DNA of 20,578 nucleotides from Oceanospirillaceae bacterium UBA2001. Lineage in GTDB: Bacteria > Pseudomonadota > Gammaproteobacteria > Pseudomonadales > Balneatricaceae. The translations under genes were made by a program, and so were the position numbers. Below, in pieces: positions 1 through 7,725 of the stretch. The notes beneath the pieces are model-generated. The model saw nothing but the letters and a program-made list of their open reading frames with translations, had not been told where the DNA came from and did no database searches. The stretch's first letter is position 1; the number at the start of each line of letters is the position of its first letter. Location of the stretch: NCBI GenBank assembly GCA_002335115.1, contig DDCR01000150.1, positions 1 through 20,578 of the forward strand, given 5' to 3'.

Positions 1-39
1 CTTAGGGCAGAGCGTTCCAAAATAAAAAAAGAGGCAGAC

Positions 40-1143
40 ATGTCCATCAAAAAACCGATTCGCTACGCTTTTTTGCAAATCCCTAATTATTCCATGGTGA
101 CCTTTTCATCGGCGGTTGCTAGCCTGCGTGGTGCCAACTATATTAGCAAACAAGATCTGTATGAATGGCAGGTTGTGTCCATGGATGGTGTTCCTGTAAC
201 TGCCAGTGTTGGTTTTGAAGTGACGCCCACTTTGCATGTTAATGACCTTAACTTAAATGACCTAGAAGCCGTTATTGTGTGTGGCGGTACTTTTATTGAT
301 CGAGCCTACGACAAAAATACCATTGCATTTTTGCGCAAAGCCGCGAATGCTAAGATTAAAATTGGATCAACCTGCACAGGCAGCTATTTATTAGCCGCTG
401 CAGGCCTTTTGGATGGTTACAAATCCACCATTCATTGGGAAAACTTAGCCAGCATGCGTGAAGAATTTCCTAATGTATTAATGTCGTCTAATTTATTTGC
501 CATTGACCGAGATCGGTTTACCTGCTCAGGTGGTAATTCTTCCTTAGACATGATGTTGCAATTTGTGAGTAACCATTACGGCCCTGAATTGGCCGCTGCG
601 GTGTCTGAAATGTTTATCATGGAGCGTATTCGTGATCATCACGATACTCAGCGCATTCCCTTACGTTTGCACCTTGGTAATAGCCAGCCTAAATTGATTG
701 AAGCCGTGGCTTTGATGGAAGCCAATTTAGAAGAAACCATTAGTTTGGATGATTTGGCCCAGTATGTTGGTGTGTCACGTCGACAACTAGAGCGACTATT
801 TCAAAAACACTTAAAATGCGTGCCATCACGCTACTACTTGGAATTGCGCCTTAACCGTGCGCGTCAGCTTTTGTTACAAACTAACTTATCAATCATTGAT
901 GTGTCATTGGCTTGTGGCTTTGTGTCTGCTCCCCATTTTTCCAAATGCTACCGAGATTTTTTCGGTATCCCGCCGCGAGAAGAACGGCGCCGTTTCTCCC
1001 CAGGCCAAAGTGTGCGTGCTGCTGAACAGAGCCTCAAAGAAGACGTCTCAGACGACACCCCAAATAACGCCCCAGAAGACACAAATATCGCCTTTGATGT
1101 CGATATACCAAGCAATCACCCATCTGACTGGCCTCGATCTTAA
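40..1143 (+). CDS. GlxA-family transcriptional regulator (DJ-1/PfpI + AraC HTH), GbdR/CdhR-like
   Basis: A 367-residue two-domain regulator. The N-terminal half (about 8-190) is a DJ-1/PfpI-like amidotransferase fold with a nucleophile-elbow cysteine (GSTCTGSY, Cys112) followed by the AAGLLDG...THW-type segment typical of the family. The C-terminal part (about 212-315) is an AraC double helix-turn-helix (SLDDLAQYVGVSRRQLERLF, then IIDVSLACGF). The last 45 residues form an acidic, probably disordered tail. The start is supported by a GAGG ribosome site seven bases upstream. Known members include GbdR and CdhR, which sense glycine betaine/dimethylglycine and carnitine breakdown; the overall length and N-terminal region resemble GbdR. 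It converges with the corrinoid/folate module, so control of that module by a methylated amine is an inference. The effector cannot be read from the sequence. Confidence 0.85.
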   Translation: MSIKKPIRYAFLQIPNYSMVTFSSAVASLRGANYISKQDLYEWQVVSMDGVPVTASVGFEVTPTLHVNDLNLNDLEAVIVCGGTFIDRAYDKNTIAFLRKAANAKIKIGSTCTGSYLLAAAGLLDGYKSTIHWENLASMREEFPNVLMSSNLFAIDRDRFTCSGGNSSLDMMLQFVSNHYGPELAAAVSEMFIMERIRDHHDTQRIPLRLHLGNSQPKLIEAVALMEANLEETISLDDLAQYVGVSRRQLERLFQKHLKCVPSRYYLELRLNRARQLLLQTNLSIIDVSLACGFVSAPHFSKCYRDFFGIPPREERRRFSPGQSVRAAEQSLKEDVSDDTPNNAPEDTNIAFDVDIPSNHPSDWPRS

Positions 1144-1214
1144 AACCCAACACAGGGCCGTTTTGAGTTAGCCATGCGCACCAACAAAACCAAACCCAAA
1201 GTTCAATGGCTTTA

Positions 1215-1988
1215 TTAGGCGTTAAGAATCGCCATAGCTAGCTCACTGCCCGGTAAATCGAGGGCAGCAATCCAAACCATCATGCCAATCAGTGCAGCAG
1301 CAGTGAGTAAATACCAAATTAAACTAAAAACGATGCCGTAGGTGTTGAGTTTTGGTTTGGGGTCCTCACCAAAGCTTTTCCAGTCAGCTAACAAATCCAC
1401 TAACCCCATAATGCCAAAAAAGCCAATTAAGGCAAAGCCATGGGTAAAACTATAAAAAATAAGTAACCCAGAAATAACCACTAACCCAACATAAATAAAA
1501 CGGCTACGACCTGAATAAACCAAGGCTTTCACGACGCGACCACCGTCTAGGGGATAAATGGGTAACAGGTTAACAAGGTTAATTAAGGCACTCACTGAGG
1601 CCACAAGACCCACAAAGTGGTTACCCGTAAGCACAAACCCAATAAAAAACGCCACGCTCATGCCTAAGCCAAAAACAGGTCCCATCATGGCAATATAAAG
1701 TTCTTGCCAATGGGTTTTGGGGCGATCACCTACGGCAATACCTCCTACAAAAGGAATAATGTAAATGCCCTTGGTGGGGATGCCAAAGCGTTTCATAGCC
1801 CACATGTGGCCATATTCATGGAACATTAAAATTGCCAAAAGGGTGACTGCAAACTCGAAGCTGAGCATGATGGTCCAGCCTGATAGGGCCATAGCCACTA
1901 GCGCCACTTTCAACACTTTAACGCTTTTGAAGAGTTTAAAGGCAATGCCGATCATGACTCCCAAACGTGCACGGTTATTGGTCTGCAT
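1215..1988 (-). CDS. M50-family (site-2-protease-like) membrane metalloprotease
   Basis: A 257-residue polytopic membrane protein with the zinc protease signature HEYGH (His57, Glu58, His61) inside a hydrophobic segment. A second motif, NLLPIYPLDGG, carries the third ligand, Asp148, as in site-2 protease/SpoIVFB-type M50 peptidases. About six hydrophobic segments are visible, and there are no PDZ or CBS domains. The gene starts eight bases after the stop of the corrinoid activator gene, and an AGGAG lies inside that gene's last codons, so the two are probably cotranscribed. The spacing to ATG (12 bases) is rather long. M50 proteins usually cut transmembrane substrates such as anti-sigma factors, but none is encoded nearby. 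Its link to one-carbon metabolism is unknown and may be only positional. Confidence 0.8.
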   Translation of the reverse strand: MQTNNRARLGVMIGIAFKLFKSVKVLKVALVAMALSGWTIMLSFEFAVTLLAILMFHEYGHMWAMKRFGIPTKGIYIIPFVGGIAVGDRPKTHWQELYIAMMGPVFGLGMSVAFFIGFVLTGNHFVGLVASVSALINLVNLLPIYPLDGGRVVKALVYSGRSRFIYVGLVVISGLLIFYSFTHGFALIGFFGIMGLVDLLADWKSFGEDPKPKLNTYGIVFSLIWYLLTAAALIGMMVWIAALDLPGSELAMAILNA

Positions 1989-1996
1989 AATTTCGA

Positions 1997-4027
1997 CTAG
2001 CTCCTGCGGCGGCGGCGTTTCTTTTCGCCCCCTTCAGTTTCTGCTTTAGCTTCCTTGATAGGTGGCAAAGTGACTACCTTTTCCAACTCTGGAAAAGCAT
2101 CCACCTTGTTAGGAAAAGCCATTGCATCTATAAATAGTTGTTGAAAGTCAGGTTCTACAGCAGTTTCTATTTTTTCAATCTTGCGAACAACCTGTTCAAT
2201 TTCGGCACGTGATGACTCGTTTAGCAAAGCAATACGAGCGCCAGTGCCCGCCGCGTTACCTGCTGAGGAGACTTCATCCAACGCACAATCTGGAATTAAC
2301 CCTAAAACCATGGCGTACTTTACATCAATGTGGCTGCCAAAAGCGCCAGCAAATCGAATGCGATCTACCTTGTCTACTTGTTGATACTGCATCAACAACT
2401 TAATCCCAGCATATAAAGCCGCTTTAGCCAGTTGAATGGCTCGAATATCATTTTGCATGATTTTCACGGCACCACGTGTTTCTGTGGCGGGCATAATTTC
2501 ATATGAAAAAGTCCGCCCATCGGGCTGAATACGCTCATTCATAGCCGCTAAACCACCATCGATGACACCGTCTTGGGTGACCACACCTGCCAAATACATT
2601 TCGGCCACTACTTCGATAATGCCCGAACCACAGATGCCCGTAATGCCTGTTTTTACTGTCGCTTCATCAAAGCCCTCAGCATCAGACCAGAGCTCACACC
2701 CAATCACTTGAAAGCGGGGCTCCATAGTAAGTGGGTCAATACGAATACGTTCAATAGCCCCTGCTGCTGCTCGTTGACCACAGCTAATTTGTGCACCTTC
2801 AAAGGCCGGACCTGTGGGGCTTGAGCACGCCACTAATCGATGTCGATTACCTAGTACAATTTCAGCATTGGTTCCCACATCAACCAATAAAGTCATTTCA
2901 TCATGATTATAAGGTTCTTCTGCCAGCACCATGCCCGCTGTATCTGCACCGACATGCCCCGCGATACAAGGTAATAAATAAGCCCGTGCTTGTGGGTTAA
3001 GTTTTACGTCTAGGGTGCTAGCTAGGGTGCTCACTGCCATGTCTGTGGCTAAAGCAAAAGGGGCACCTCCCAACTCGACCGGGTTAATGCCCAATAACAA
3101 ATGATGCATGATGGGGTTAGCTACAAAGGTAATTTCTAGTATATCTGTGGTTTCACATTGCGCTTGTTTGACCAAGTCTTTCACTAAGCCATTGAGTGCC
3201 TCACGCACGGCGTTGGTCATGTCGACTTCGCCACCCGGGTTCATCATCACATAGGACACCCGACTCATTAGGTCTTCACCGAAGCGAATTTGAGGGTTCA
3301 TCACGCCTGCGCTAGCTACGACTTCACCACTGGACAAATTACATAAATGCGCAGCGATAGTGGTAGAACCCACGTCCACAGCAACACCATAAATGGTGTC
3401 TTTTAAACCTGGCCAAAGCGCAACAATTTGTTCACCTTGACGCACAGCAACCGTTACACCCCACTTACCGGCTCTTAGAATGGGTTGTATGGTGGCCAAT
3501 AAAGCCACATCGTAAGACAAGTCCAATAATTGCCAATCGGCTTCTAGGGCATTCAATAAACGCCTCAAATCACCAGAGGGGTCATGCATGTCTGGTTCTT
3601 GTACTTCGACATAGTACAAACGAACCAATGGGTTGATGGCAATATCGTGCAACTCTGCATCTTTGCGCACCATTTGATGGTGCACTTGGCTTTCTGCTGG
3701 AACATCCACCACAATGTCATTGAGTACCTTAGTATGGCAGCTTAAACGTCGACCTGGTTTCAGTTCCCTGCGTTCAGCAAATTTAAGTTCAGGGGCAGTG
3801 ATGGGCTCTAAACTATCTGCACTGGAGGTAATACCGAATTTGGCAAATTCGCCCTCACTAACAAAGATTTGGCAACGACCACAAATACCTCTGGCTCCGC
3901 ATACGGAATCTATGTCCACATTAAGATAACGCGCTGCTTGCAACAAGGGCGTTCCTACTGGGAAGCGCCCGCGCTTGCCCGAAGGAGTAAAGACGACTAA
4001 AGCTTCATCGGTATTAGGCTGGCTCAT
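1997..4027 (-). CDS. 2Fe-2S/ASKHA-domain reductive activator of corrinoid proteins (RACE, DUF4445 type)
   Basis: A 676-residue cytoplasmic protein. Residues 9-105 form a plant-type 2Fe-2S ferredoxin domain with ligands Cys43, Cys49, Cys52 and Cys97. A linker follows, then an ASKHA ATPase-like domain with two glycine-rich phosphate motifs (AVDVGSTTIAAH and LLVDVGTNAE). This is the architecture of activators that use ATP to reduce inactive Co(II) corrinoid proteins to the Co(I) state. Archaeal RamA differs in carrying 4Fe-4S clusters. The C-terminus is a basic tail (GGEKKRRRRRS). The ATG is preceded by GAGGTG at good spacing. It lies downstream of a terminator and an inverted repeat, so it probably has its own promoter, and it is followed closely by the M50 protease gene. 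Its likely client is the corrinoid protein at 7027-7725. Identity is confident; the exact client is inferred. Confidence 0.9.
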   Translation of the reverse strand: MSQPNTDEALVVFTPSGKRGRFPVGTPLLQAARYLNVDIDSVCGARGICGRCQIFVSEGEFAKFGITSSADSLEPITAPELKFAERRELKPGRRLSCHTKVLNDIVVDVPAESQVHHQMVRKDAELHDIAINPLVRLYYVEVQEPDMHDPSGDLRRLLNALEADWQLLDLSYDVALLATIQPILRAGKWGVTVAVRQGEQIVALWPGLKDTIYGVAVDVGSTTIAAHLCNLSSGEVVASAGVMNPQIRFGEDLMSRVSYVMMNPGGEVDMTNAVREALNGLVKDLVKQAQCETTDILEITFVANPIMHHLLLGINPVELGGAPFALATDMAVSTLASTLDVKLNPQARAYLLPCIAGHVGADTAGMVLAEEPYNHDEMTLLVDVGTNAEIVLGNRHRLVACSSPTGPAFEGAQISCGQRAAAGAIERIRIDPLTMEPRFQVIGCELWSDAEGFDEATVKTGITGICGSGIIEVVAEMYLAGVVTQDGVIDGGLAAMNERIQPDGRTFSYEIMPATETRGAVKIMQNDIRAIQLAKAALYAGIKLLMQYQQVDKVDRIRFAGAFGSHIDVKYAMVLGLIPDCALDEVSSAGNAAGTGARIALLNESSRAEIEQVVRKIEKIETAVEPDFQQLFIDAMAFPNKVDAFPELEKVVTLPPIKEAKAETEGGEKKRRRRRS

Positions 4028-4052
4028 GGGGTCACCTCAATGGGTTTATCGT

Positions 4053-4075
4053 GAGCTCAATTTAAACTTGAGCTC
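4053..4075. promoter_or_regulatory. Inverted repeat upstream of the corrinoid activator gene, possible operator
   Basis: Perfect 8-bp arms, GAGCTCAA (4053-4060) and TTGAGCTC (4068-4075), are separated by an AT-only-but-one 7-base spacer. The repeat lies between the terminator at 4106-4130 and the activator start codon at 4027. No U-tract follows on the minus strand, so it looks more like a protein-binding site than a terminator. I did not see a second copy in the window. Confidence 0.4.
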
Positions 4076-4105
4076 TGCTGTGTTCATGGTGTTTAATTTT
4101 GCACA

Positions 4106-4130
4106 AAAAAGGGCCTGCATGGCCCTTTTT
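4106..4130 (-). terminator. Rho-independent terminator after the methyltetrahydrofolate methyltransferase gene
   Basis: A 10-bp stem (AAAAAGGGCC / GGCCCTTTTT) with a 5-base loop. On the minus strand it is followed by a run of Ts. It sits 28 bases beyond the methyltransferase stop codon and separates the five-gene corrinoid operon from the activator/M50 pair. The reverse A/T arms would also allow some bidirectional function. Confidence 0.8.
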
Positions 4131-4157
4131 GATTATTTAATACGCATCAATCATAAC

Positions 4158-5054
4158 CTAAGCGCGCCGGCGACCCGTGCGGCTACCCCGGGCACCAGTG
4201 CCCTCTGCAGCTGGGTCGCGGTAGGCTTTAATCCAATCTTTACATTCTGGGTCATGGCCCATCATTAGGTTACCCCCTCGCACCCCTAACATCACTTCAG
4301 CATGCATTGGGTTAATGATAGCAGAGGTCATTCCCGAGGCCACTGCACAGGCAATGAACGCACAGTTAACGCCATTGCGATTAGGTAAACCAAAACTAAA
4401 GTTAGACGCACCACAGGTAGTGTTGACTTTAAGTTCATTACGCAAGCGGTGAACGAGCTCCATCACCTGACGGCCAGAAGTATTAATCGCTCCAACGGGC
4501 ATCACTAAGGGATCGACCACCACGTCTGAAGCAGGAATACCATAGTCAGCAGCCCGCTGCACAATTTTCTTGGCCACTTCAAAACGCACGTTAATGTCCT
4601 GTGAGATTCCGGTCTCGTCATTAGAAATGGCAACCACGGCGGCACCGTATTTTTTAACCAGGGGTAAAACTCGATCTAAAGATTCGTCTTCACCGGTCAC
4701 AGAATTTAATAACGCTTTGCCTTTATAAACAGCAAGTCCTGCTTCCAAGGCATCAATAATGGACGAATCGATGCATAATGGCACATCGACTAAAGCTTGC
4801 ACGAGTTGTATCGTTTTGGCCAAAATAGCCGGTTCATCAGCTAATGGAATACCCGCATTAATGTCTAAAATAGTGGCCCCAGCAGCAACCTGAGCTATGG
4901 CATCGGCTTCTACACGACTAAAATCGCCATTTTTCATCTCTTCAGCCAATAACTTACGGCCTGTCGGGTTAATGCGCTCTCCAATTACTGCGAAGGGACG
5001 GTCAAAACCAATAACCACTTCTTGAGAAGCGGAGCTGATAATCGTATCAGTCAT
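4158..5054 (-). CDS. Methyltetrahydrofolate:corrinoid methyltransferase (pterin-binding domain)
   Basis: A 298-residue single-domain TIM-barrel protein of the pterin-binding family (related to AcsE/MtvC and to the folate domain of MetH). Visible motifs are GERINPTG (25-32), the pterin-contacting LDINAG with Asp64 and Asn66, IDSS (CIDSSIID) and GASNFSFGLPNR. Family members move a methyl group between a corrinoid protein and tetrahydrofolate. Next to a methylene-THF reductase homologue and FolD, the likely direction here is methyl-corrinoid to 5-methyl-THF for oxidation; this is inference. The last 14 residues form a Gly/Arg-rich tail ending in TGRRRA. Similar basic tails end the activator protein. 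AGGA seven bases before ATG supports the start. It is 51 bases downstream of the reductase gene and followed by a terminator. Confidence 0.88.
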   Translation of the reverse strand: MTDTIISSASQEVVIGFDRPFAVIGERINPTGRKLLAEEMKNGDFSRVEADAIAQVAAGATILDINAGIPLADEPAILAKTIQLVQALVDVPLCIDSSIIDALEAGLAVYKGKALLNSVTGEDESLDRVLPLVKKYGAAVVAISNDETGISQDINVRFEVAKKIVQRAADYGIPASDVVVDPLVMPVGAINTSGRQVMELVHRLRNELKVNTTCGASNFSFGLPNRNGVNCAFIACAVASGMTSAIINPMHAEVMLGVRGGNLMMGHDPECKDWIKAYRDPAAEGTGARGSRTGRRRA

Positions 5055-5105
5055 TTAAAATTCCTGCTTTATAGTCTAATAAAAGCCAGTAATCTGGCCC
5101 AAAAA

Positions 5106-6047
5106 TTAAGAGTTAATTGTGAAGCTTTTACCGCTTAGTTCAAACCGGCCATCTTGCACTTGGTACATCCATGCAGCTGATTTCTTTAAGCCACCCAAAG
5201 GGTATAAATGGCACTGAGAAATTAAACAATTAGGGTCGTTATGCATGCCTTGAACCAGGTCACGCACGAGTTCACTTGGCTCCGAAGAGGGCGCATTAAC
5301 GAACTTGCCTAAGAATGAGTCCTTAAGACCCAATTTCACCATATTCATGGGATTACGCGTTAAAAAACGCACCGATGCGCCTACACCACAGTGAGCCGCA
5401 TGACGCATGAGGGTTTTAATGGTAGCAAGACCAGGCACGCCAATATGAATGGGGAGCTCGTTACCCACAGCACGAATACTGCGTTCCCAGGCGAAAATAG
5501 GCTCAGCTTCAAATGCAAACTGTGTAGCTAGGTACAAACTCATATCCGTTTGTTTGGCAAAATCATTTTTTTGTTTAATGGCTAAGGCACAGTCTTGTGG
5601 GCTTATGTCCGGGCTACCCTCTGGATGGCCAGCTAGACCCATTTTCAAAATACCATATTTTTCAAATAACCCCGTTTGTAACACCTCTATAGAAGATGCA
5701 AACTCTCCCACCGGAGTGTTGACTCCACCACCAATTAACAATCCTTCGGTCACACCCGTCTCACCTTGCAGTGTCGCTAGATTTTCTTCCAAAAAGTGGG
5801 CTGAAGGAATCGACCGAGCAGCAAAGTGCGGCACTGGGTTAAAACCTTCATCTTTTAATCGGCGCACACTATTCACCGTGTCAGCAAAGTCTGACCCGGG
5901 AAGAAAGGTCACGTATACAGTGCAGCCCGGACGCAACAGTTGCCTGAAATCTGCCACTTTAGCCGCACCACCAGGGGTCACCTCGACAGTGGTTTTTTGC
6001 ATCAAGTCAATAATAGCTTGTTTTTCTGTGACCGCATTGAGCGCCAT
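5106..6047 (-). CDS. Methylenetetrahydrofolate reductase family protein (divergent)
   Basis: A 313-residue protein with the MTHFR/MetF fold. Compared by eye with E. coli MetF, it keeps a glutamate in TVEVTP (Glu22, like Glu28), the PHFAAR segment, and a glutamine in ATQFAFE (Gln176, like Gln183). The position of MetF Asp120, in the RGD segment, is Gly108 within a triple glycine. The family interconverts 5,10-methylene-THF and 5-methyl-THF with FAD. Beside a methyl-THF:corrinoid methyltransferase and FolD, oxidation of 5-methyl-THF is the likely direction (inferred). GGAG lies eight bases before ATG. It is the fourth gene of the corrinoid operon, 39 bases after the small PF13769-type gene. It may be a catabolic relative and not the housekeeping MetF. 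Confidence 0.82.
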   Translation of the reverse strand: MALNAVTEKQAIIDLMQKTTVEVTPGGAAKVADFRQLLRPGCTVYVTFLPGSDFADTVNSVRRLKDEGFNPVPHFAARSIPSAHFLEENLATLQGETGVTEGLLIGGGVNTPVGEFASSIEVLQTGLFEKYGILKMGLAGHPEGSPDISPQDCALAIKQKNDFAKQTDMSLYLATQFAFEAEPIFAWERSIRAVGNELPIHIGVPGLATIKTLMRHAAHCGVGASVRFLTRNPMNMVKLGLKDSFLGKFVNAPSSEPSELVRDLVQGMHNDPNCLISQCHLYPLGGLKKSAAWMYQVQDGRFELSGKSFTINS

Positions 6048-6086
6048 AAGTACTTCTCCACAAAATAAAATGAGGTGCGTAACAAA

Positions 6087-6383
6087 TTATTCAGCAATGC
6101 CGCCAGCCGCAATTAATAACGCCAAACGCTCTTCAGTATAGTCTGTTTGTATTTGATTCACTGTGGTTTCTAAAATCGCTTCTATGTCGTCACCACAGGC
6201 TGTCGTATCTCGCCTCCACTCTGACAAATAACCATCACTGCCGTAAAGACCAGCGCGCATAGCAGCTTTGTCCACGGCTTTTTCAAAGCGCTCTTCCAAG
6301 GGACGCTTGGCGCTGTTGCGTCCTTGCTTGACAATGACTTGGGCGGGAATATCACGCCACATAACAATGGTTAGCTTGGCCAT
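6087..6383 (-). CDS. Small 'virulence factor' domain protein (PF13769 type), 98 aa
   Basis: A 98-residue soluble protein with an N-terminal strand-rich stretch (LTIVMWRDIPAQV) and a basic, helical middle (residues 22-45). It matches my recollection of the short proteins annotated 'virulence factor' (PF13769) that accompany corrinoid/DUF1638 genes in proteobacteria. That name does not describe a demonstrated function, and nothing here suggests virulence. Its start overlaps the end of the DUF1638 gene by 13 bases and has an AGGT site six bases upstream, suggesting translational coupling. A structural or chaperone role in the methyl-transfer complex is a guess. No catalytic motif is visible. Confidence 0.7.
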   Translation of the reverse strand: MAKLTIVMWRDIPAQVIVKQGRNSAKRPLEERFEKAVDKAAMRAGLYGSDGYLSEWRRDTTACGDDIEAILETTVNQIQTDYTEERLALLIAAGGIAE

Positions 6384-7000
6384 TTAATTACCTGTTCTGT
6401 GTAGTTACTGTAATGAGTAGCCAACTCTTCAGCCATCTGGCCATAGCCTGTTTCCACTCGTTCATACTTTAAGCCTAATTTTACAGCAGCCGCTTGAGCA
6501 AAATGATCAAGTTGACGATTAGGTTCCTGCACTAGATAGACTAATTTTGTGTAATGAGCAAACATCATCTCAATCAATTGTGGGTGTTTATTAAGCCCCA
6601 TACCTTCCATGATGAGTTGTTCAAAATGTTTAGCAAGATAGTCGGTCAGGTAAAACGTGCCTAACTCATGTTCTGCCATGGCAGCAAAGTTTTCACTGCC
6701 ACTATAAAATTCATAGCAGTGAGCGCCTGATAATCGTTTGATGTTGTATCGTTGCAACACTTTATCCAGCTGCCCACCCGTGCCACAATCGCCAAAAGCG
6801 GCAAACACGTGATCATAGTCTGCTGCGTAAGTTGCAAGCCGCTCTTCCACTGCCGCAGGAATTTTCTCTGGGCGGTTGTGCAGCTCCGCTGGAATTTGTG
6901 TCACTTTCAAATGCTGCCAGCCACTGCTTTTAGCCACGGCCATCACTTCTCGCGCAATGGCACCACAGGTGATCACTAGCAGGCTGGCAGGTTGCATCAT
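6371..7000 (-). CDS. DUF1638 domain protein
   Basis: A 209-residue soluble protein of the DUF1638 family, which is known to co-occur with corrinoid methyltransferase genes in methanogens and some bacteria but has no settled function. Conserved-looking polar residues are Cys12 (ITCGA), His41 (PAELHN), the motif FGDCGTGG with Cys72, and His94-Cys95 (AHCYE). Together these could form a metal or corrinoid-handling site; that is inference. It lies 26 bases downstream of the corrinoid protein gene and overlaps the next gene by 13 bases. No strong ribosome site precedes its ATGATG, so translation may depend on coupling; the second ATG (6997) is an equal candidate start. Confidence 0.82.
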   Translation of the reverse strand: MMQPASLLVITCGAIAREVMAVAKSSGWQHLKVTQIPAELHNRPEKIPAAVEERLATYAADYDHVFAAFGDCGTGGQLDKVLQRYNIKRLSGAHCYEFYSGSENFAAMAEHELGTFYLTDYLAKHFEQLIMEGMGLNKHPQLIEMMFAHYTKLVYLVQEPNRQLDHFAQAAAVKLGLKYERVETGYGQMAEELATHYSNYTEQVIKWPS

Positions 7001-7026
7001 TAAGCTAACAATAATCTAACGTTAAT

Positions 7027-7725
7027 CTAAGCAGCGCGCTTTTCAGTGATAAATTTCTTTGCTGTTTCTACTGCAACTGCGGCATCACGACAGTAAGCAT
7101 CAGCACCAACGGCATCTCCAAACTCTTCATTCAAAGGCGCGCCACCAACAAGAATAATAAAATCATCACGAATGCCCTGTTCTTTCATGGTATCAATCAC
7201 AACTTTCATGTAAGGCATCGTAGTGGTCAGCAGCGCTGACATACCCAGAATATCTGGTTTATGCTCTTCTAAAGCGGCTAGGTACTTTTCTACTGGGCAA
7301 TTAATGCCAAGGTCAATAACTTCGAATCCAGCACCTTCCCACATCATTGCAACTAAGTTTTTACCAATGTCATGAATATCCCCCTTAACCGTTCCAATGA
7401 CTGCCTTGCCAACAGGCAGAGCTCCTGTTTCAGCCAATAATGGGCGTAATATTTTCATACCAGCTTTCATTGCATTTGCTGCCATCAGTACTTCAGGTAC
7501 GAACAGGATGCCATCCCGAAAATCGATGCCGACAATATTCATGCCACCCACAAGGGCTTCATTAAGAACCCGGTCTGGCAGCCAGCCACGGCCTAATAAA
7601 ATTTCTGTACCCTCTGCAATTTCATCTTCCATGCCGTCATAAAGGTCGTCATGCATCTGTACGGTGAGGTCTTCGTCACTAAGGCTATTGAGGTCAAGAT
7701 CTTCTTCATACTGGTCGTCAGACAT
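7027..7725 (-). CDS. Cobalamin-binding corrinoid methyl-carrier protein (MtbC/MttC-like)
   Basis: A 232-residue two-domain corrinoid protein. Residues 30-105 form the helical cap domain, and about 106-228 the Rossmann-like B12-binding domain with GDIHDIGKN (His118 as the lower cobalt ligand), the SALLTTT strand-loop and the VGGAP loop. This is the layout of MtbC/MttC/MtgC-type carriers that accept a methyl group from a substrate-specific methyltransferase. The first 40 residues are strongly acidic. AGGAG eight bases before ATG supports the start. It is the first gene of the operon, with a -10-like TATAAT about 70 bases upstream. The substrate methyltransferase that would pair with it is not encoded in the window. 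Confidence 0.92.
   Translation of the reverse strand: MSDDQYEEDLDLNSLSDEDLTVQMHDDLYDGMEDEIAEGTEILLGRGWLPDRVLNEALVGGMNIVGIDFRDGILFVPEVLMAANAMKAGMKILRPLLAETGALPVGKAVIGTVKGDIHDIGKNLVAMMWEGAGFEVIDLGINCPVEKYLAALEEHKPDILGMSALLTTTMPYMKVVIDTMKEQGIRDDFIILVGGAPLNEEFGDAVGADAYCRDAAVAVETAKKFITEKRAA

Noticed and set aside
5449..6141. 230-codon plus-strand frame across the MTHFR-like gene
   Set aside because: Antisense shadow of a conserved gene with no familiar domain and no ribosome site.
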